Positions 10,096 to 23,120 of a stretch of 64,000 nt of DNA are shown piece by piece. The translations under genes were made by a program, and so were the position numbers. This stretch comes from Symsagittifera roscoffensis. Lineage: Eukaryota; Xenacoelomorpha; Acoela; Convolutidae. How positions within the stretch are numbered: the first letter of the stretch is position 1; each line of letters opens with the position of its first letter. The DNA is taken from contig NC_087068.1 of assembly GCF_963678635.1 (NCBI RefSeq), positions 42,185,649 through 42,249,648 of the forward strand. Reading direction: 5' to 3'. The notes under the pieces were generated by a model. That model had not been told where the DNA came from. It made no database searches and saw nothing but the letters and a program-made list of their open reading frames with translations.

Positions 10096-12110
10096 GTTAC
10101 CAATTACCAATTTCACACATTAATTCCACACAACTATCCATTTTACCTGTTTAAATTAATAGTGTTTCTACAGATCACTATTCCATTGATGTACTTCAAC
10201 TGATCTCTCTAACTTCAAGAATCACTATTCTCAACTCTCATGAGAATCTGTCTTCTAATTTCGTAAATTTTCTCTTCTCCAAAGCTTGTTCTCTAACTAA
10301 TCGAGAACCAAATATTCTAGAACTCATCTCCAATTGTTCTCTAACTAACTTTGAAAACCAATCATTCGCTTTCGCGGCGCAATTTTTCTGCCTCAGGTTA
10401 GACTACCCTCGCTGTGTTTGTCTGTTTGAGTTTTAATTATAATTTCAGTTATGATCGTCCCTACAAGTCCTAACCTTTACTTTGGTACCTCTGTAAAGAT
10501 CTTAAATGATTTTTTTTTGCTGAAGCACTAAGTAATTTTTCCAAGTTCAGTAAAGGTATATGTAACCAAGTTGTGAGAATATCAAAACCAAGTTCACCTC
10601 TAAACCAAGCTATGCTACCTGATACAACTTCCCCATGTTTTATTTGGCTACTTTCCGAAACGTTCCGAACTCCCAGGGGAAGGGGAAACTCCTTTTTAGT
10701 GGGTCGCTAATCCTATTCAAGCACCTACAATTCTCATCTATTCTATAATTCAATCCCGACCTTCTAGCTACCATTGTAACGTAATTTGACTATTAGGGGT
10801 CAAATTGTGCCAAAAGCCACCTACGGGAAGCATGTTAAATAACCCGTCCCATTTATTTTATTTATGAGACCTACCTCCTATGCTACGCTTGTATTACTGC
10901 TCATTTCCTCAGTGCAATTTCCTAATTTTCCTTAGTCTGATTGAGTTTCTATTAATAGCTCATTCACCAAGCTAAGCTGAATTCAATGTTTGCCAAGTCC
11001 ATTTTAAATCACTCCACTCCAATGTTACAATGTAAGAGCCATCTTCATTTCAGTTTCTACTTTTGTTCCCAATAGAAAAGTTTGCTCCCAATTACACGAA
11101 AGGCGACCATTAGCATTTTTCAGGGGTTGGGTTTGTCAATTGCGCCACATTCCGGTATTAATTCCGGGGTTTTCTATTCGTTTTTGGTCCCAAACACTCC
11201 AATTTTATGTAAAGGTCACTTCAGGATCTTCCTATTTTCTATATTTGGTCTCAAAGTCGCTTAGGTGTCTTATATATTGAGTTTCATTTGTATCAAACTA
11301 ATACTTACCAAGCTATCCTATTTCTAAGGTCCGGGAAAAGGCTATTAACACAGGAAGGCGTCGTCGGAGCGGTTTTACTTACTAGGAAAATTTGAAATTT
11401 GTGGGGTTTACATCTAGTGTCTATTACCTTAATGAAACCAATATGTTTTTGCTCTTGTTTTCTACGTGAAATGCCCAATTTCGGTCTAAGGGTTGTTTCC
11501 CAAAAGCTAATAACTTCCGTTCCAACCGCCTAATTTGGCTCTAATTATAATATAAGATGTCCCTCACCACTACCTATCATATTATAAACTTTTAGCTCTC
11601 TGCATTGTTTGGGAGCCGAGCAACGATTTCTGCAGGTCGGGTTGGGGACTATTTGCAGGGCATAACACCGGAAGTAGGGTCCAGGCGTCTGGGCTTCTAA
11701 ACTTAAGCTTCCCTCAACTAGTTCTATATTGTAGTAAGTTTTGTTCCATTCCAGCTGCTAGTTACCGAGTTCTAATTGGGCTATTTGCACGTGCTTGGAA
11801 CCGTTATCATTTAGGCTAGGAGGCTCGAGTGGTCCAGGGTTTTTCATGCCCGGGTCAAATCATCTCTATTATCCGTCCTATGATTTTCATTAGGTTAGCT
11901 TCCTTAGTTTGTATTTAGGGGACCAGACTAACCGTACTTCATTTGGGTTTTCCGCCATAGCACTAATTGTTTAATGATTCGATTTTTTTGGACTTGATCA
12001 TTTTTGTACTTTACTTTTTATCGTGTTTATTAGCGAAAATCATGCTACGTACTATTCATCAACCTAGCTAGACTGCATGAAATTCACAAGGTAAAATTCT
12101 CATTCAAAAT
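9750..12110. other. Less AT-rich, non-coding segment, possibly an LTR or a non-autonomous element
   Basis: Base composition shifts here from AT-rich to mixed, pyrimidine-rich sequence (ACCGCAAAGCGGTCCC, CTCCCAGGGGAAGGGGAAAC, GTTTGGGAGCCGAGC), then returns to the AT-rich background near 12,000. No long reading frame exists on either strand. The compositional island suggests an inserted element such as a solo LTR or a non-coding LTR derivative. No terminal repeat or target duplication could be fixed by eye. Confidence 0.35.
10064..10094 (+). repeat. CT microsatellite, left copy (~15 units)
   Basis: An uninterrupted TC run within the duplicated block. Its counterpart at 14,707-14,745 is four units longer. 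Confidence 0.95.
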
Positions 12111-12970
12111 CTGTGTTTGGCAAAAAAAGTCACGATCACGAGTCCTACAAACATGCTGCATTATTGAAAACACGTAAGAGATATTCAAAAAGCTCTATAT
12201 ATCATGGTGTTTTTTTCGGTACGGTAAATAGAGCTCTTTCTTGTTCCGACTTTCGAAGAAAGCGACGGAATGTTTTGATCAAATGGTTCTTTATCCTGAT
12301 GAATTTCCAATTCTTAATTGGCAGTTTTTCACGGATTTGTTGCATCACTCGAAAAATATTGTTCTCCTGAGCTCAAATATAAAAAAATCTGCCTGTCATC
12401 ATTTTTTGTAAATTAATGAGGGTTTAAGAATTGCCAGGATTTGGCCAAATTAGGACAATTAACGCGCAATATTTTCCGTTTTTCTTAAACAGAAAAATCG
12501 ATCTCAAGTTCATTCTCAATTGTTTTGCTACTTTAACCATATTTAGAAGAAAGCAAAAAAAACGTGGGGTTGTTTTGTTTAAACAGACGAACTTCAAAGA
12601 GGAAAAATACGGATTCGAGACCAGTTGAAATGGTGCAGGACATCAAGCTGACGGAATTTCAAACCGAATTGTGAATCCTCAACTAAGTCAAAGTTGAAAG
12701 TAGTTTTCAAGAATTTTTCAATTTCAAGGCTTTGTTTTACCATTTATTGGATGTTTCATCGTAACTTTGAAAAATTTTTATTACGAAAAAAAAATAGTTT
12801 TTTGAGGCTCTTGCAAAAATTAAACTTCCTTTAAGTCCTTTCTGTTGCCATCTGAATATATTCACAAAATTTTTTTCATAACTTAGCTTTACTCAAATAT
12901 CGATTAATTCTAAACAATTTTTTCTTTCAGATTTTTAATTTCGAAGCAAATTTCAATCAATCAATTTTTT

Positions 12971-14702
12971 CTTTGCTTTAGCCGAACATATGCAGCAAAA
13001 ATACCAAGAAAAAAATTTAATATGTTTTTTTACAGCAAATAAAGTCTTCAGTATTCTTTTTTTTCCACAAAACGCCTTTTTGTTGAGCATCTAAATTGAA
13101 TTTTTTTGAGCGCATCTACCAAACGTTTGTCAAAATTTAAAATTGTACTCCGTTTTCTTTCTGCGTATCTACAGCATATCCGAAAAAAATTGAGACTCGC
13201 TGCAGTCGTGGTACCCGACTTATGTAACATCAAAACATCCTTAATTAACCTTTTTTCCCTTTTGGCGTAATCATTTTTCTATGGCTTCTGTAAAAAAAAT
13301 TAATTGGGCCAGTGAAATTGGACTACACTACTTCATCATTTAAAACAATTTATTTCTACAATACTGAAATTCCGTTTTTTTAGTAGATTTGTATAAATCA
13401 CCAACAGTTTTTACCGATGTACTTAAAGTTGATATGTCTTGAGTTTATGTTTACGTGTTTTTATGACTTGTTTTGTTGAGTCTTTTTTTGATGACATAAC
13501 CCGAACAGTACGCTAATCTCATTTAAAATTTTTTCTGTAATTTCATTTACAAAAATTTGTTTATTTGAGCAAACGAAATATTTAAAATTTATGTGTGAAA
13601 CTTTCATTTAGATGAAAATAGATCTGCATAAACCAGTAGATTTCTTTGCTTTAGCCGAACATATGCAGCAAAAAAACCAAGAAAAATATTTATTATGTTT
13701 TATTACAGCAAATAAAGTCTTCAGTATTGTTTTTTTCCACAAAGCGCCCTTTTGTTGAGCATCTAAATTGAATTTTTTTGAGCGCATCTACCAAACGTTT
13801 GTCAAAATTTGAAATTGTACTCCGTTTTTTTTCTGCGTATCTATAGCATATCCGAAAAAAATTGAGAATTGCTGCAGTCGTGGTACCCGACTTATGTAAC
13901 ATCAAAACATCCCTAATTAACCTTTTTCCCTTTTGGCACAATTATGGTAAATTTCAGGACTCAAGAAATGCTGATACTCAGACTTATTTTTTTGATCGAC
14001 TTGAGGGTCCCGTTGACACTTATTGCACTTTGTATGTAACTCAGCGTGTCTTTATGTTACGAAGCAACAAGATTTTTGCTGTAGATTTTACGAGAGTTTT
14101 TGGCACGTTTTGGGTCCTCTATTATTGCTGGCAACTTAAACTATTGCACGTCTGTAGATGTTAAATACCGAGACGCTCCGATGCTCAACCCTGTGTATGT
14201 GCTTGGTTCTGATGATCCATTTTCGATCTATTAGCGTTTACTTCAGTTCTTTTTTAAGAAACATGATTAGCAAAATTCGCTATTTTAGGAATTTATCCAC
14301 CGCAAATTGTTTTTTGTAAGCCTAATTTTTCTGCAAAAAAAATATATTTTTTTTTAACTTTGGAAGTAGAAATACGCCCATTGTCAAAAATGAAGAGCAC
14401 ATTAGGAAAAACAGTAGGTTTTGGGGATTGATTCTCTACGGACATTCACACTCGAACTTAACGACACCGCAAAGCGGTCCCTTGAACAAAAAATTCAGCG
14501 GGGCCACCGAGGTTCACAACTATCCACAATCTCGAAAAGGTTAGGTTGGTTGCAACTATTCTGTACTGTAATATGTAACTTGTCCCCTTTTTGTATTGCT
14601 CTTAGGAATTTGAACTTCTGTTTCTCTTGTGCTGCTCTCACTCTGGTGAATTATCAGCATGATGAACTAATATCAATTAAACTTCCAAACAACTTAACTA
14701 AA

Positions 14703-14746
<44 letters not shown>

Positions 14747-17618
14747 GTTACCAATTACCAATTACACACATTAATTCCACACAACTATCCATTTGACCTG
14801 TTTAAATTAATAGTGTTTCTACAGATCACTATTCCATTGATGTACTTCAACTGATCTCTCTAACTTCAAGAATCACTATTCTCAACTCTCATGAGAATCT
14901 GTCTTCTAATTTCGTAAATTTTCTCTTCTCCAAAGCTTGTTCTCTAACTAATCGAGAACCAAATATTCTAGAACTCATCTCCAATTGTTCTCTAACTAAC
15001 TTTGAAAACCAATCATTCGCTTTCGCGGCGCAATTTTTCTGCCTCAGGTTAGACTACCCTCGCTGTGTTTGTCTGTTTGAGTTTTAATTATAATTTCAGT
15101 TATGATCGTCCCTACAAGTCCTAACCTTTACTTTGGTACCTCTGTAAAGATCTTAAATGATTTTTTTTTGCTGAAGCACTAAGTAATTTTTCCAAGTTCA
15201 GTAAAGGTATATGTAACCAAGTTGTGAGAATATCAAAACCAAGTTCACCTCTAAACCAAGCTATGCTACCTGATACAACTTCTCCATGTTTTATTTGGCT
15301 ACTTTCCGAAACGTTCCGAACTCCCAGGGGAAGGGGAAACTCCTTTTTAGTGGGTCGCTAATCCTATTCAAGCACCTACAATTCTCATCTATTCTATAAT
15401 TCAATCCCGACCTTCTAGCTACCATTGTAACGTAATTTGACTATTAGGGGTCAAATTGTGCCAAAAGCCACCTACGGGAAGCATGTTAAATAACCCGTCC
15501 CATTTATTTTATTTATGAGACCTACCTCCTATGCTACGCTTGTATTACTGCTCATTTCCTCAGTGCAATTTCCTAATTTTCCTTAGTCTGATTGAGTTTC
15601 TATTAATAGCTCATTCACCAAGCTAAGCTGAATTCAATGTTTGCCAAGTCCATTTTAAATCACTCCACTCCAATGTTACAATGTAAGAGCCATCTTCATT
15701 TCAGTTTCTACTTTTGTTCCCAATAGAAAAGTTTGCTCCCAATTACACGAAAGGCGACCATTAGCATTTTTCAGGGGTTGGGTTTGTCAATTGCGCCACA
15801 TTCCGGTATTAATTCCGGGGTTTTCTATTCGTTTTTGGTCCCAAACACTCCAATTTTATGTAAAGGTCACTTCAGGATCTTCCTATTTTCTATATTTGGT
15901 CTCAAAGTCGCTTAGGTGTCTTATATATCGAGTTTCATTTGTATCAAACTAATACTTACCAAGCTATCCTATTTCTAAGGTCCGGGAAAAGGCTATTAAC
16001 ACAGGAAGGCGTCGTCGGAGCGGTTTTACTTACTAGGAAAATTTGTGGGGTTTACATCTAGTGTCTATTACCTTAATGAAACCAATATGTTTTTGCTCTT
16101 GTTTTCTACGTGAAATGCCCAATTTCGGTCCAAGGGTTGTTTCTCAAAAGCTAATAACTTCCGTTCCAACCGCCTAATTTGGCTCTAAATATAATATAAG
16201 ATGTCCCTCACCACTGCCTATCATATTATAAACTTTTAGCTCTCTGCATTGTTTGGGAGCCGAGCAACGATTTCTGCAGGTCGGGTTGGGGACTATTTGC
16301 AGGGCATAACACCGGAAGTAGGGTCCAGGCGTCTGGGCTTCTAAACTTAAGCTTCCCTCAACTAGTTCTATATTGTAGTAAGTTTTGTTCCATTCCAGCT
16401 GCTAGTTACCGAGTTCTAATTGGGCTATTTGCACGTGCTTGGAACCGTTATCATTTAGGCTAGGAGGCTCGAGTGGTCCAGGGTTTTTCATGCCCGGGTC
16501 AAATCATCTCTATTATCCGTCCTATGATTTTCATTAGGTTAGCTTCCTTAGTTTGTATTTAGGGGACCAGACTAACCGTACTTCATTTGGGTTTTCCGCC
16601 ATAGCACTAATTGTTTAATGATTCGATTTTTTTGGACTTGATCATTTTTGTACTTTACTTTTTATCGTGTTTATTAGCGAATATCATGCTACGTACTATT
16701 CATCAACCTAGCTAGACTGCATGAAATTCACAAGGTAAAATTCTCATTCAAAATCTGTGTTTGGCAAAAAAAGTCACGATCACGAGTCCTACAAACATGC
16801 TGCATTATTGAAAACACGTAAGAGATATTCAAAAAGCTCTATATATCATGGTGTTTTTTTCGGTACGGTAAATAGAGCTCTTTCTTGTTCCGACTTTCGA
16901 AGAAAGCGACGGAAGGTTTTGATCAAATGGTTCTTTATCCTGATGAATTTCCAATTCTTAATTGGCAGTTTTTCACGGATTTGTTGCATCACTCGAAAAA
17001 TATTGTTCTCCTGAGCTCAAATTTAAAAAAATCTGCCTGTCATCATTTTTTGTAAATTAATGAGGGTTTAAGAATTGCCACGATTCGGCCAAATTAGGAC
17101 AATTAACCCGCAATATTTTCCGTTTTTCTTAAACAGAAAAATCGATCTCAAGTTCATTCTCAAGTGTTTTGCTACTTTAACCATATTTAGAAGAAAGCAA
17201 AAAAAACGTGGGGTTGTTTTGTTTAAACAGACGAACTTCAAAGAGGAAAAATACGGATTCGAGACCAGTTGAAATGGTGCAGGATATCAAGCTGACGGAA
17301 TTTCAAACCGAATTGTGAATCCTCAACTTTAGTCAAAGTTGAAAGTAGTTTTCAAGAATTTTTCAATTTCAAGGCTTTGTTTTACCATTTATTGGATGTT
17401 TCATCGTAACTTTGAAAAATTTTTATTACGAAAAAAAAATTGTTTTTTGAGGCTCTTGCAAAAATTAAACTTCCTTTAAGTCCTTTCTGTTGCCATCTGA
17501 AAATATTCACAAAATTTTTTTCACAACTTAGCTTTACTCAAATATCGATTAATTCTAAACAATTTTTTCTTTCAGATTTTTAATTTCGAAGCAAATTTCA
17601 ATCAATCAATTTTTTTTT
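12971..17618 (+). repeat. Tandem duplication of a ~4.65-kb block, right copy
   Basis: Second copy of the 8,319-12,970 block. Differences include a ~22-bp deletion near 13,297, a small insertion at about 14,355, an 8-bp loss near 16,040 (GAAATTTG in the left copy at 11,390) and a longer CT run. After about 17,618 the sequence departs from the left copy. Confidence 0.9.
14707..14745 (+). repeat. CT microsatellite, right copy (~19 units)
   Basis: Homologue of the run at 10,064-10,094 and longer by about 8 bp. The repetitive Leu-Ser peptide it encodes has no significance. Confidence 0.95.
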
Positions 17619-19130
17619 GAAAAATTTTCAAAACATGTATATCATATTTACTAGAAAAATTATAGAGAGAGTAAGCACCTTGATAATTTTTTGATTGGCA
17701 GATAAGTTTTCGTTTTTTGGAAACTTTTGAATTTGAAATTTCAATCATCATTTAATTTATTGTTCCTTTAGTCGGTATTATATTGCCAGTAGAAAGTTTC
17801 CAAAACAATTTTTAAAAAAATTGTTTTGAAATTGTGTACCAGGTGATTTTTTGAATCATTTTTTGGGTTTTGTTGGTATATTTCGAGTTCAGTTGTAGAA
17901 ATTGTTGCTGAAACAAAGGCTTGAACAAATTTGGTTCGAAGGTTTGACTTTTTGCTCTATTGTTAATTATATTGTAGTGGATAGGGTTTTGTATAGTTGG
18001 TACCGTTTATTTAGCCGATTATTAAAAATCGTACTAAGACAAAAGTTTTTCTTTTTTATCTAAATTCAAGTTTTAGTCACCTTATTGAAAACTTTCCAAT
18101 GATATGATTAAGAGCAGTCAATCAATTAGCTAGTTCTTTAAGAAAGTCAAATTTAATAGATTTTTTTTGATATGTTCAAAATAGTTGTTTCATCAATTTT
18201 GTTTGATACAGCTTTGATTTTTGAACAAACAATGTTTTTTTTACTAACGAGAAACTACCGAAATTTCTCATTGAGCCATTTTTCAATAATTCACCGAGTA
18301 AAACTTTTTTGGACCATTTTTTTGCAATTTTTTTAGATCTGAAGTTTGTCTTACTAAGCTGCTATAAAAAGTTTCTACCCCAATTCAAGGGAAAAAACTT
18401 CTGTGTTTATGGTTTTTATGGCAAAACTATGGTATTTAGTACATACGTGTTTTCTTAACTTTAATTTGGAAATAAAAAAAAATTTTGGTCGTTTTATTAA
18501 TTTAGATCAGGGGAAAATTGTTGACACGACAATCAAAAATCGCTTGGTGACCACCATCTTACTTTTTACCATGAAACTACTCTGAACTTTTCAAATAAAA
18601 GTTAGGAAGGAGCAGTACCGGGTTCGTTGTAATATGATTTTTATATGAATGATTATCAAAAACGCATCTGCAGTGGATGTACTTTAGTACACTATGTAGA
18701 CAACAACATGATTAATTTTGTATCTATATTTTTAAATGACGCTCTTAGCCACATACAGAAATCTTTACAGGATCTTACTTCTTTTCTGCTGAGTTTCTTT
18801 CAAAATTAAATGCATTGAAAATGGAAAAAAAAATTCAACAACATGATAAACAGAATGTTAATGATGCTGATAAACGGCATGAGAACGTCAATGATGTCTT
18901 TATAAAAGCAGTTGAATTGAGACTTAAGACGATTGTTTTTTCAGATCTAGGCTAAATTCAGTTGCCGCCTTGCATAAGGACAAACATTTTTTTTGGAATT
19001 GAAGCAGAGCCGAATAGAATTGTGTAAATCATCTTTTGGAAAATTTTACTAATACAAGGAAAACTTCGGCAATTGCTTCCAAGTTACCAACAGCCAATTA
19101 CATAATTAACTTTTCCACTGCAAATAATTT
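17619..19130. other. AT-rich non-coding sequence
   Basis: Homopolymer-rich AT sequence with short chance reading frames only. No element, RNA gene or promoter could be supported. Confidence 0.5.
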
Positions 19131-19133
19131 TTG

Positions 19134-19440
19134 ATAATCATTCTTCTATGGCTTCTGTACAAAAATTAATTTTTTTAACGCTCGTCCAAAACTCAAGGCC
19201 AGTGAAATTGGACTGCACTACTTCATCATTTAAAACAATTTACTTCTACAGTACTGAAATTCCGTTTTTTTAGTAGATTTGTATAAATCACCAACAGTTT
19301 TTACCGATGTATTTAAAGTTGATATGTCTTGAGTTTATGCTTACGTGTTTTGATGACATAACCCGAACAGTACGCTAATCTCATTTAAAATTTTCTCTTT
19401 ATTTTCATTTACAAAAATTTATTTATTTGAGCAAACAACA
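19134..19440 (+). repeat. ~320-bp dispersed repeat, copy outside the duplication
   Basis: It starts TAATCATTCTTCTATGGCTT and ends GAGCAAAC. It matches 8,612-8,948 and 13,272-13,580 closely. Its presence beyond the duplicated block shows independent dispersal. Confidence 0.8.
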
Positions 19441-20390
19441 TAAAAATTTGAACTAATCTCTGTTACACTTTACAACTTTAAGGAAAAGATTTTTAGATAG
19501 CAATTAAAGTCTTCTTTCTTCTTCATCTTCTTCTTATTTTCCTTTGACGAACTCGGCCGATCGTTTGCGATCAAGTGCTTTGTTATTCTGACAGTTTTCG
19601 ACTTTATAAATAGCAGTTTTTGACGGATTTGTTTTGTGGTCTCCAAAACTTTTCGTTGTTCTGAGCTCAAAACAAAAAAACTATCACCTGTTTTTTTGCG
19701 TAAAATTAAGAGTTTGAAATAACGGAAAATATTGAGAAATTTTTTTGAGCCTCCAATTGCCGTTTTAGAATGTCAAACAGTATAACATTTTAAGGATATT
19801 CTTAGGTAAAAGTTTATATTTGTCAAAACCCTTTTTGTAACTGTCGGATGCAATTGTCATAAAAACCGCTACTAATTTTGCCTCAATTATTTAAAAAATT
19901 AAAATTTTGCAGAAAAAAAACATCCTTTTTTGAGACAATTGTAGAGATTAAATTTCAGCCTGGCCTGAAATTTTTTCGTCTTGAAGATTCGTCGGCCTGT
20001 TGTATTGATTAGAAAAAATGTTTTTCACAATTTTGATTGCCACAATTTTATTAGTTTAGAGTTTTATTAGTTTTAGAGATTTATTAGTTTCTTAATTTGA
20101 GGTGTGGGAGAGCAAAGCGATTTCCGTTGATTTCTCAAATTCATCTATAAGCTGTAACATCAAACTTTTTTTTTCTCAAATTAAGTATTAAAATCAAATA
20201 GAGCGAAGCGTGCACTGCTCATATATCTGATTGTTTTTTCACTTTATTTTTCAAATCTATCTCATGCAGATCTGAATACAGACAAACACATAAGACGATT
20301 TTTGCACAATAAACATTTCCAACTTCTTGCAACAGAAATTTAAAATAATAACAAATGGCTGCTCTGGAAAATTGGCCAAAAATTTAAACC
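19441..20390. other. AT-rich sequence with no supported gene
   Basis: A segment at about 19,600-19,710 (TTTGACGGATTTGTTTTGTG, then GTTCTGAGCTCAAA) resembles part of the 12,300-12,400 region and is probably another repeat fragment. Nothing else is recognised. Confidence 0.4.
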
Positions 20391-20469
20391 AAATTAAGCC
20401 GAAATGCTTTTTCTAAAACATATACGCTCTCCTGGAGCAAATTATGATGAATTGGATGTACTGCTTCAG

Positions 20470-21060
20470 CATAAAAACTTGAAGCCTTTTTTGTTGTTCT
20501 AACAGGAACTTGTTTTAGGGACATGTCCAATCTTAAAGTTTTTATTCTCAGCCAAAAATGATTTCAAGCCCATAGCTTCATGTTACAAAATCAAAGCAAA
20601 GGTAGGGTTGGAGGAGTCGCAAATTTTTCTATGGAAGAAAACTTTTTAAAGATCTTGAAACGTACAGCCTTAAAATAAATCCAGATTCTCTCGGTCTCGA
20701 CAATCTGTAACAAAAACAAATTGTTTCTAATAGCAGTTTACAAGTCGCCCAGTGCAAAAAAATAAAAATTTCCTTGAAATTTTTTTGACCCATATGTTTG
20801 AATTAAAATTTGACATTAAAAATAGACACATAATAAGTGGAGACTTTAACATAGATTTATCTGTTGTGACACAAGATAGCATGCAACTCCTTGAAAAAAT
20901 AGATGTGCTTGAATTTAATCTGATATCTGGGCCAAATGACAGCACGCGTGTTACACAGAATTCACGAACAACCATAGATTTGGCCTTTGCAAAGTTTCCA
21001 TGCACCACAAGAATTATTGAACACGTAATCACTGATCATTAAGGTGTTGAAATTGACCTC
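20470..21060 (+). pseudogene. LINE AP-endonuclease domain, broken
   Basis: The clearest open part is 20,752-21,042. It contains HIISGDFNIDL, the metal-binding GDFN motif of the exonuclease-endonuclease-phosphatase fold, then a TRVT...TIDL block and the final DH. Upstream, in other frames from about 20,590, a GGVANF segment and an SLKIN-like segment match the first half of the domain. In an active element this enzyme nicks the target DNA to prime reverse transcription. A stop just after the DH motif and frame changes upstream show inactivation. Confidence 0.8.
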
Positions 21061-21499
21061 ATAAATGGACTCAGAAAAAGTTATGGAAAAGTCCAACTGA
21101 TGTTTACGTATAAAAATAACCGAAATTGAGCTTGAAGATAATGCAATTGGTGCGGATAAAAAAATTTGACTTCCTGCAGCAGCAAGTTCACAATACTCTG
21201 TATCAATGTTGCCGTGTTTAAAAAGGAAGACAAAATTTTTAAAAAACTTTATAACGAATCCTATCAAAAATGCGTGTGCTCAGAAACAAAAATTACTAAA
21301 CGTGTGTCAAAATCAGGGTATTTTAGAGGCAAAGCAAAAACTGAGACAACAAACTGTCAGAGTCAAAAATTGATAGCAGATAAAAAAGATTTTTAAAATA
21401 GGCTACTCTTTGAAAACACTGGATAACCCAATAGAAACTTTTTTGATTATTTGAAAAAGTTAAAGGTGATAAGAAAAAATTCAAATGCCGAAGAAAATC

Positions 21500-22980
21500 C
21501 TGGAACTGCACAAAAAATATGTCACAATTGGTCCAGAGTCGTCACCTGGATTTCATCGACAGAGCGATTTTTCCAAAATTATGTCAAAACAAATTCTTAC
21601 TTCTGTCACAAATTAATGAACAGGATAATTATGACACAATAAAGCAACTACCCAACAAAAAGTTTGAAGATGATATGCGTCTGTCAAATTACCTAATCGA
21701 AAAAATTAACCCTATAATAACAACTCATTTGACCATTATTTTTAACAACATAAACAACGAACCAGTTTATCCAAGTTGTCTTAAAACAGCAAAAACAGTT
21801 CCTGTTTTCAAAGAAGGATACAAGTCACTTCCATGCAATTATAAACCTACTTCTTTAGTTCCTGTTATAGAGAAAATTTTTGAAAAAACTACTATCGAGG
21901 CGAATAATTGATTTTTTCCATCACTTTGACGTGTTGATGTGCTTGTGAAAACTTTAGAGGTTCTTGAAAGCAAAAAAACTGTTAGATTGACGCACTGCAC
22001 ACTCTTAGATCTATCTAAAGCTTTCGATTTTGTTGATCATAACACCCTTATTCATAAGTGACACCTTTACGGGCTGAGGCGTTCATCCTAATTTACTGAA
22101 ATCCTACCTCAGCAATAGAAACCAATATTTCATTCGAACAATTTTTCAACAACAGAGAAGCTTCATTATGGGGTACCTCATGGTTCTGTTTTGGGTCCCC
22201 TGCTTTTTCCTATTTATATCAATGATCTTCCAAATATACAACAGCACAGTGAATGTATTCTTTATGCTGATGACACTAATAATTTTGAACACTACACGAA
22301 ACTAAACAACTTGAAACTGATTTGGAATTAATATCCGAACAAAGAAAACCTTAAAAAAATACATTTAAAACAAACATAGGAAAAACAAAAGTAATGGTTA
22401 CCAATGTGAAAATAAAAATTGAAAAATTTACCTAGAACCAAATACGATAGAGCTAAAAGTGCAGTTAAATACCTGGGATGAATTTTGGATCAAAAGGCTA
22501 CTTTCAACCAGCATATTGAATGAGTAAGAAAAAAACGCAATTGATTCATATCCATTTTTTATCAAACACGACAGTTTCTCAGCCCATGTGTTCTCATTAG
22601 AAATAACATTAAGTTTATACAGCCAATATATCAATATGATGTATTAGTATACGGAGTTGCCAATAAAATTGCTTTAAAAACTTTGCAAGTACAACTAATT
22701 TTTTAAATTCGATTTGCGTTTCGTCTCAAAAAATCACAAGAAGTAAGGACTTTAAGAAAAACGCAGGGAATTTGCTCAATCAATGAATTACACGTATACG
22801 AACTGTTGAAATTTTTCTCTGAAGTAATAAGAACATGAAAAAGACAATTTGAACAATTTCATTTCAGAACAGGAATTAGACAAATTGCTCGATACCACTA
22901 GAAGAATAAAATCAGTAACAACAAAAACAAATTAACACGAAATAACAAAAAACTAATACCTGTGCGAATACGGACACTAT
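21500..22980 (+). pseudogene. LINE reverse transcriptase and C-terminal region, broken
   Basis: 21,519-21,911 carries the region before motif A, ending in NYKPTSLVPVIEKIFEK. After frame changes, motif A (LDLSKAFDFVDHNTL) lies near 22,000-22,050, motif B (GVPHGSVLGPLLFPIYINDL) near 22,168-22,235 and the catalytic LYADDT near 22,260-22,280. A KYLG segment follows near 22,470, and a connecting region with VANKIALKTLQ near 22,650-22,700 extends to about 22,980. Multiple stops and frameshifts disrupt it. Confidence 0.8.
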
Positions 22981-23120
22981 ATCAATCTTCAATTTATTTC
23001 AATATGAATATCATTAAAGAAGTTTTAAGCGAGCCTTAACAGTCTATAGACAACCTTATACAAAAAAACAAAAGAAAATTATTTAATTGATTGCGACTAC
23101 TTCAGCAAAATGTTTTCGTA

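Larger units (their letters stand above)
8319..12970 (+). repeat. Tandem duplication of a ~4.65-kb block, left copy
   Basis: Bases from about 8,319 to 12,970 are repeated head-to-tail from 12,971 to about 17,618 at an offset near 4,650 (4,631 in one stretch). The copies differ by scattered substitutions and small indels only, by eye about 98-99% identical. The junction at 12,965-12,972 joins AATCAATCAATTTTTT to CTTTGCTTTAGCC, a breakpoint within a T-run. The same T-run is present at both outer edges, fitting unequal crossover or slippage. The block contains the dispersed repeats, a CT microsatellite and about 2.3 kb of less AT-rich sequence. No gene is supported inside. Confidence 0.9.
20400..23120 (+). 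mobile_element. Decayed LINE (APE-type endonuclease plus RT, Jockey/CR1-like)
   Basis: An old non-LTR retrotransposon in the order endonuclease, reverse transcriptase, C-terminal region. Frameshifts and stops occur every one to three hundred bases, so it cannot make a full protein. The endonuclease shows GDFNIDL, then TRVTQNS...TIDLAF, then a terminal DH pair. The RT shows DLSKAFDFVDHNTL, GVPHGSVLGPLLF and LYADDT, followed by a KYLG segment. These motifs place it among APE-carrying LINEs; the clade assignment is by general resemblance only. No 3' tail or target-site duplication could be recognised. Confidence 0.85.

Noticed and set aside
8215-14160. Several short peptides (such as the MLHKSGTTTAA type) conserved in four copies
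   Set aside because: Their conservation follows from repeated DNA (dispersed repeat plus tandem duplication). Frames on the opposite strand are equally conserved, and there is no synonymous bias.
9907-14747. Frames ending in Leu-Ser repeats
   Set aside because: They are translations of the CT microsatellite and adjacent non-coding DNA.
20727-21267. Minus-strand frames of ~100 codons
   Set aside because: They are antisense to the LINE endonuclease domain, which has clear motifs on the plus strand.
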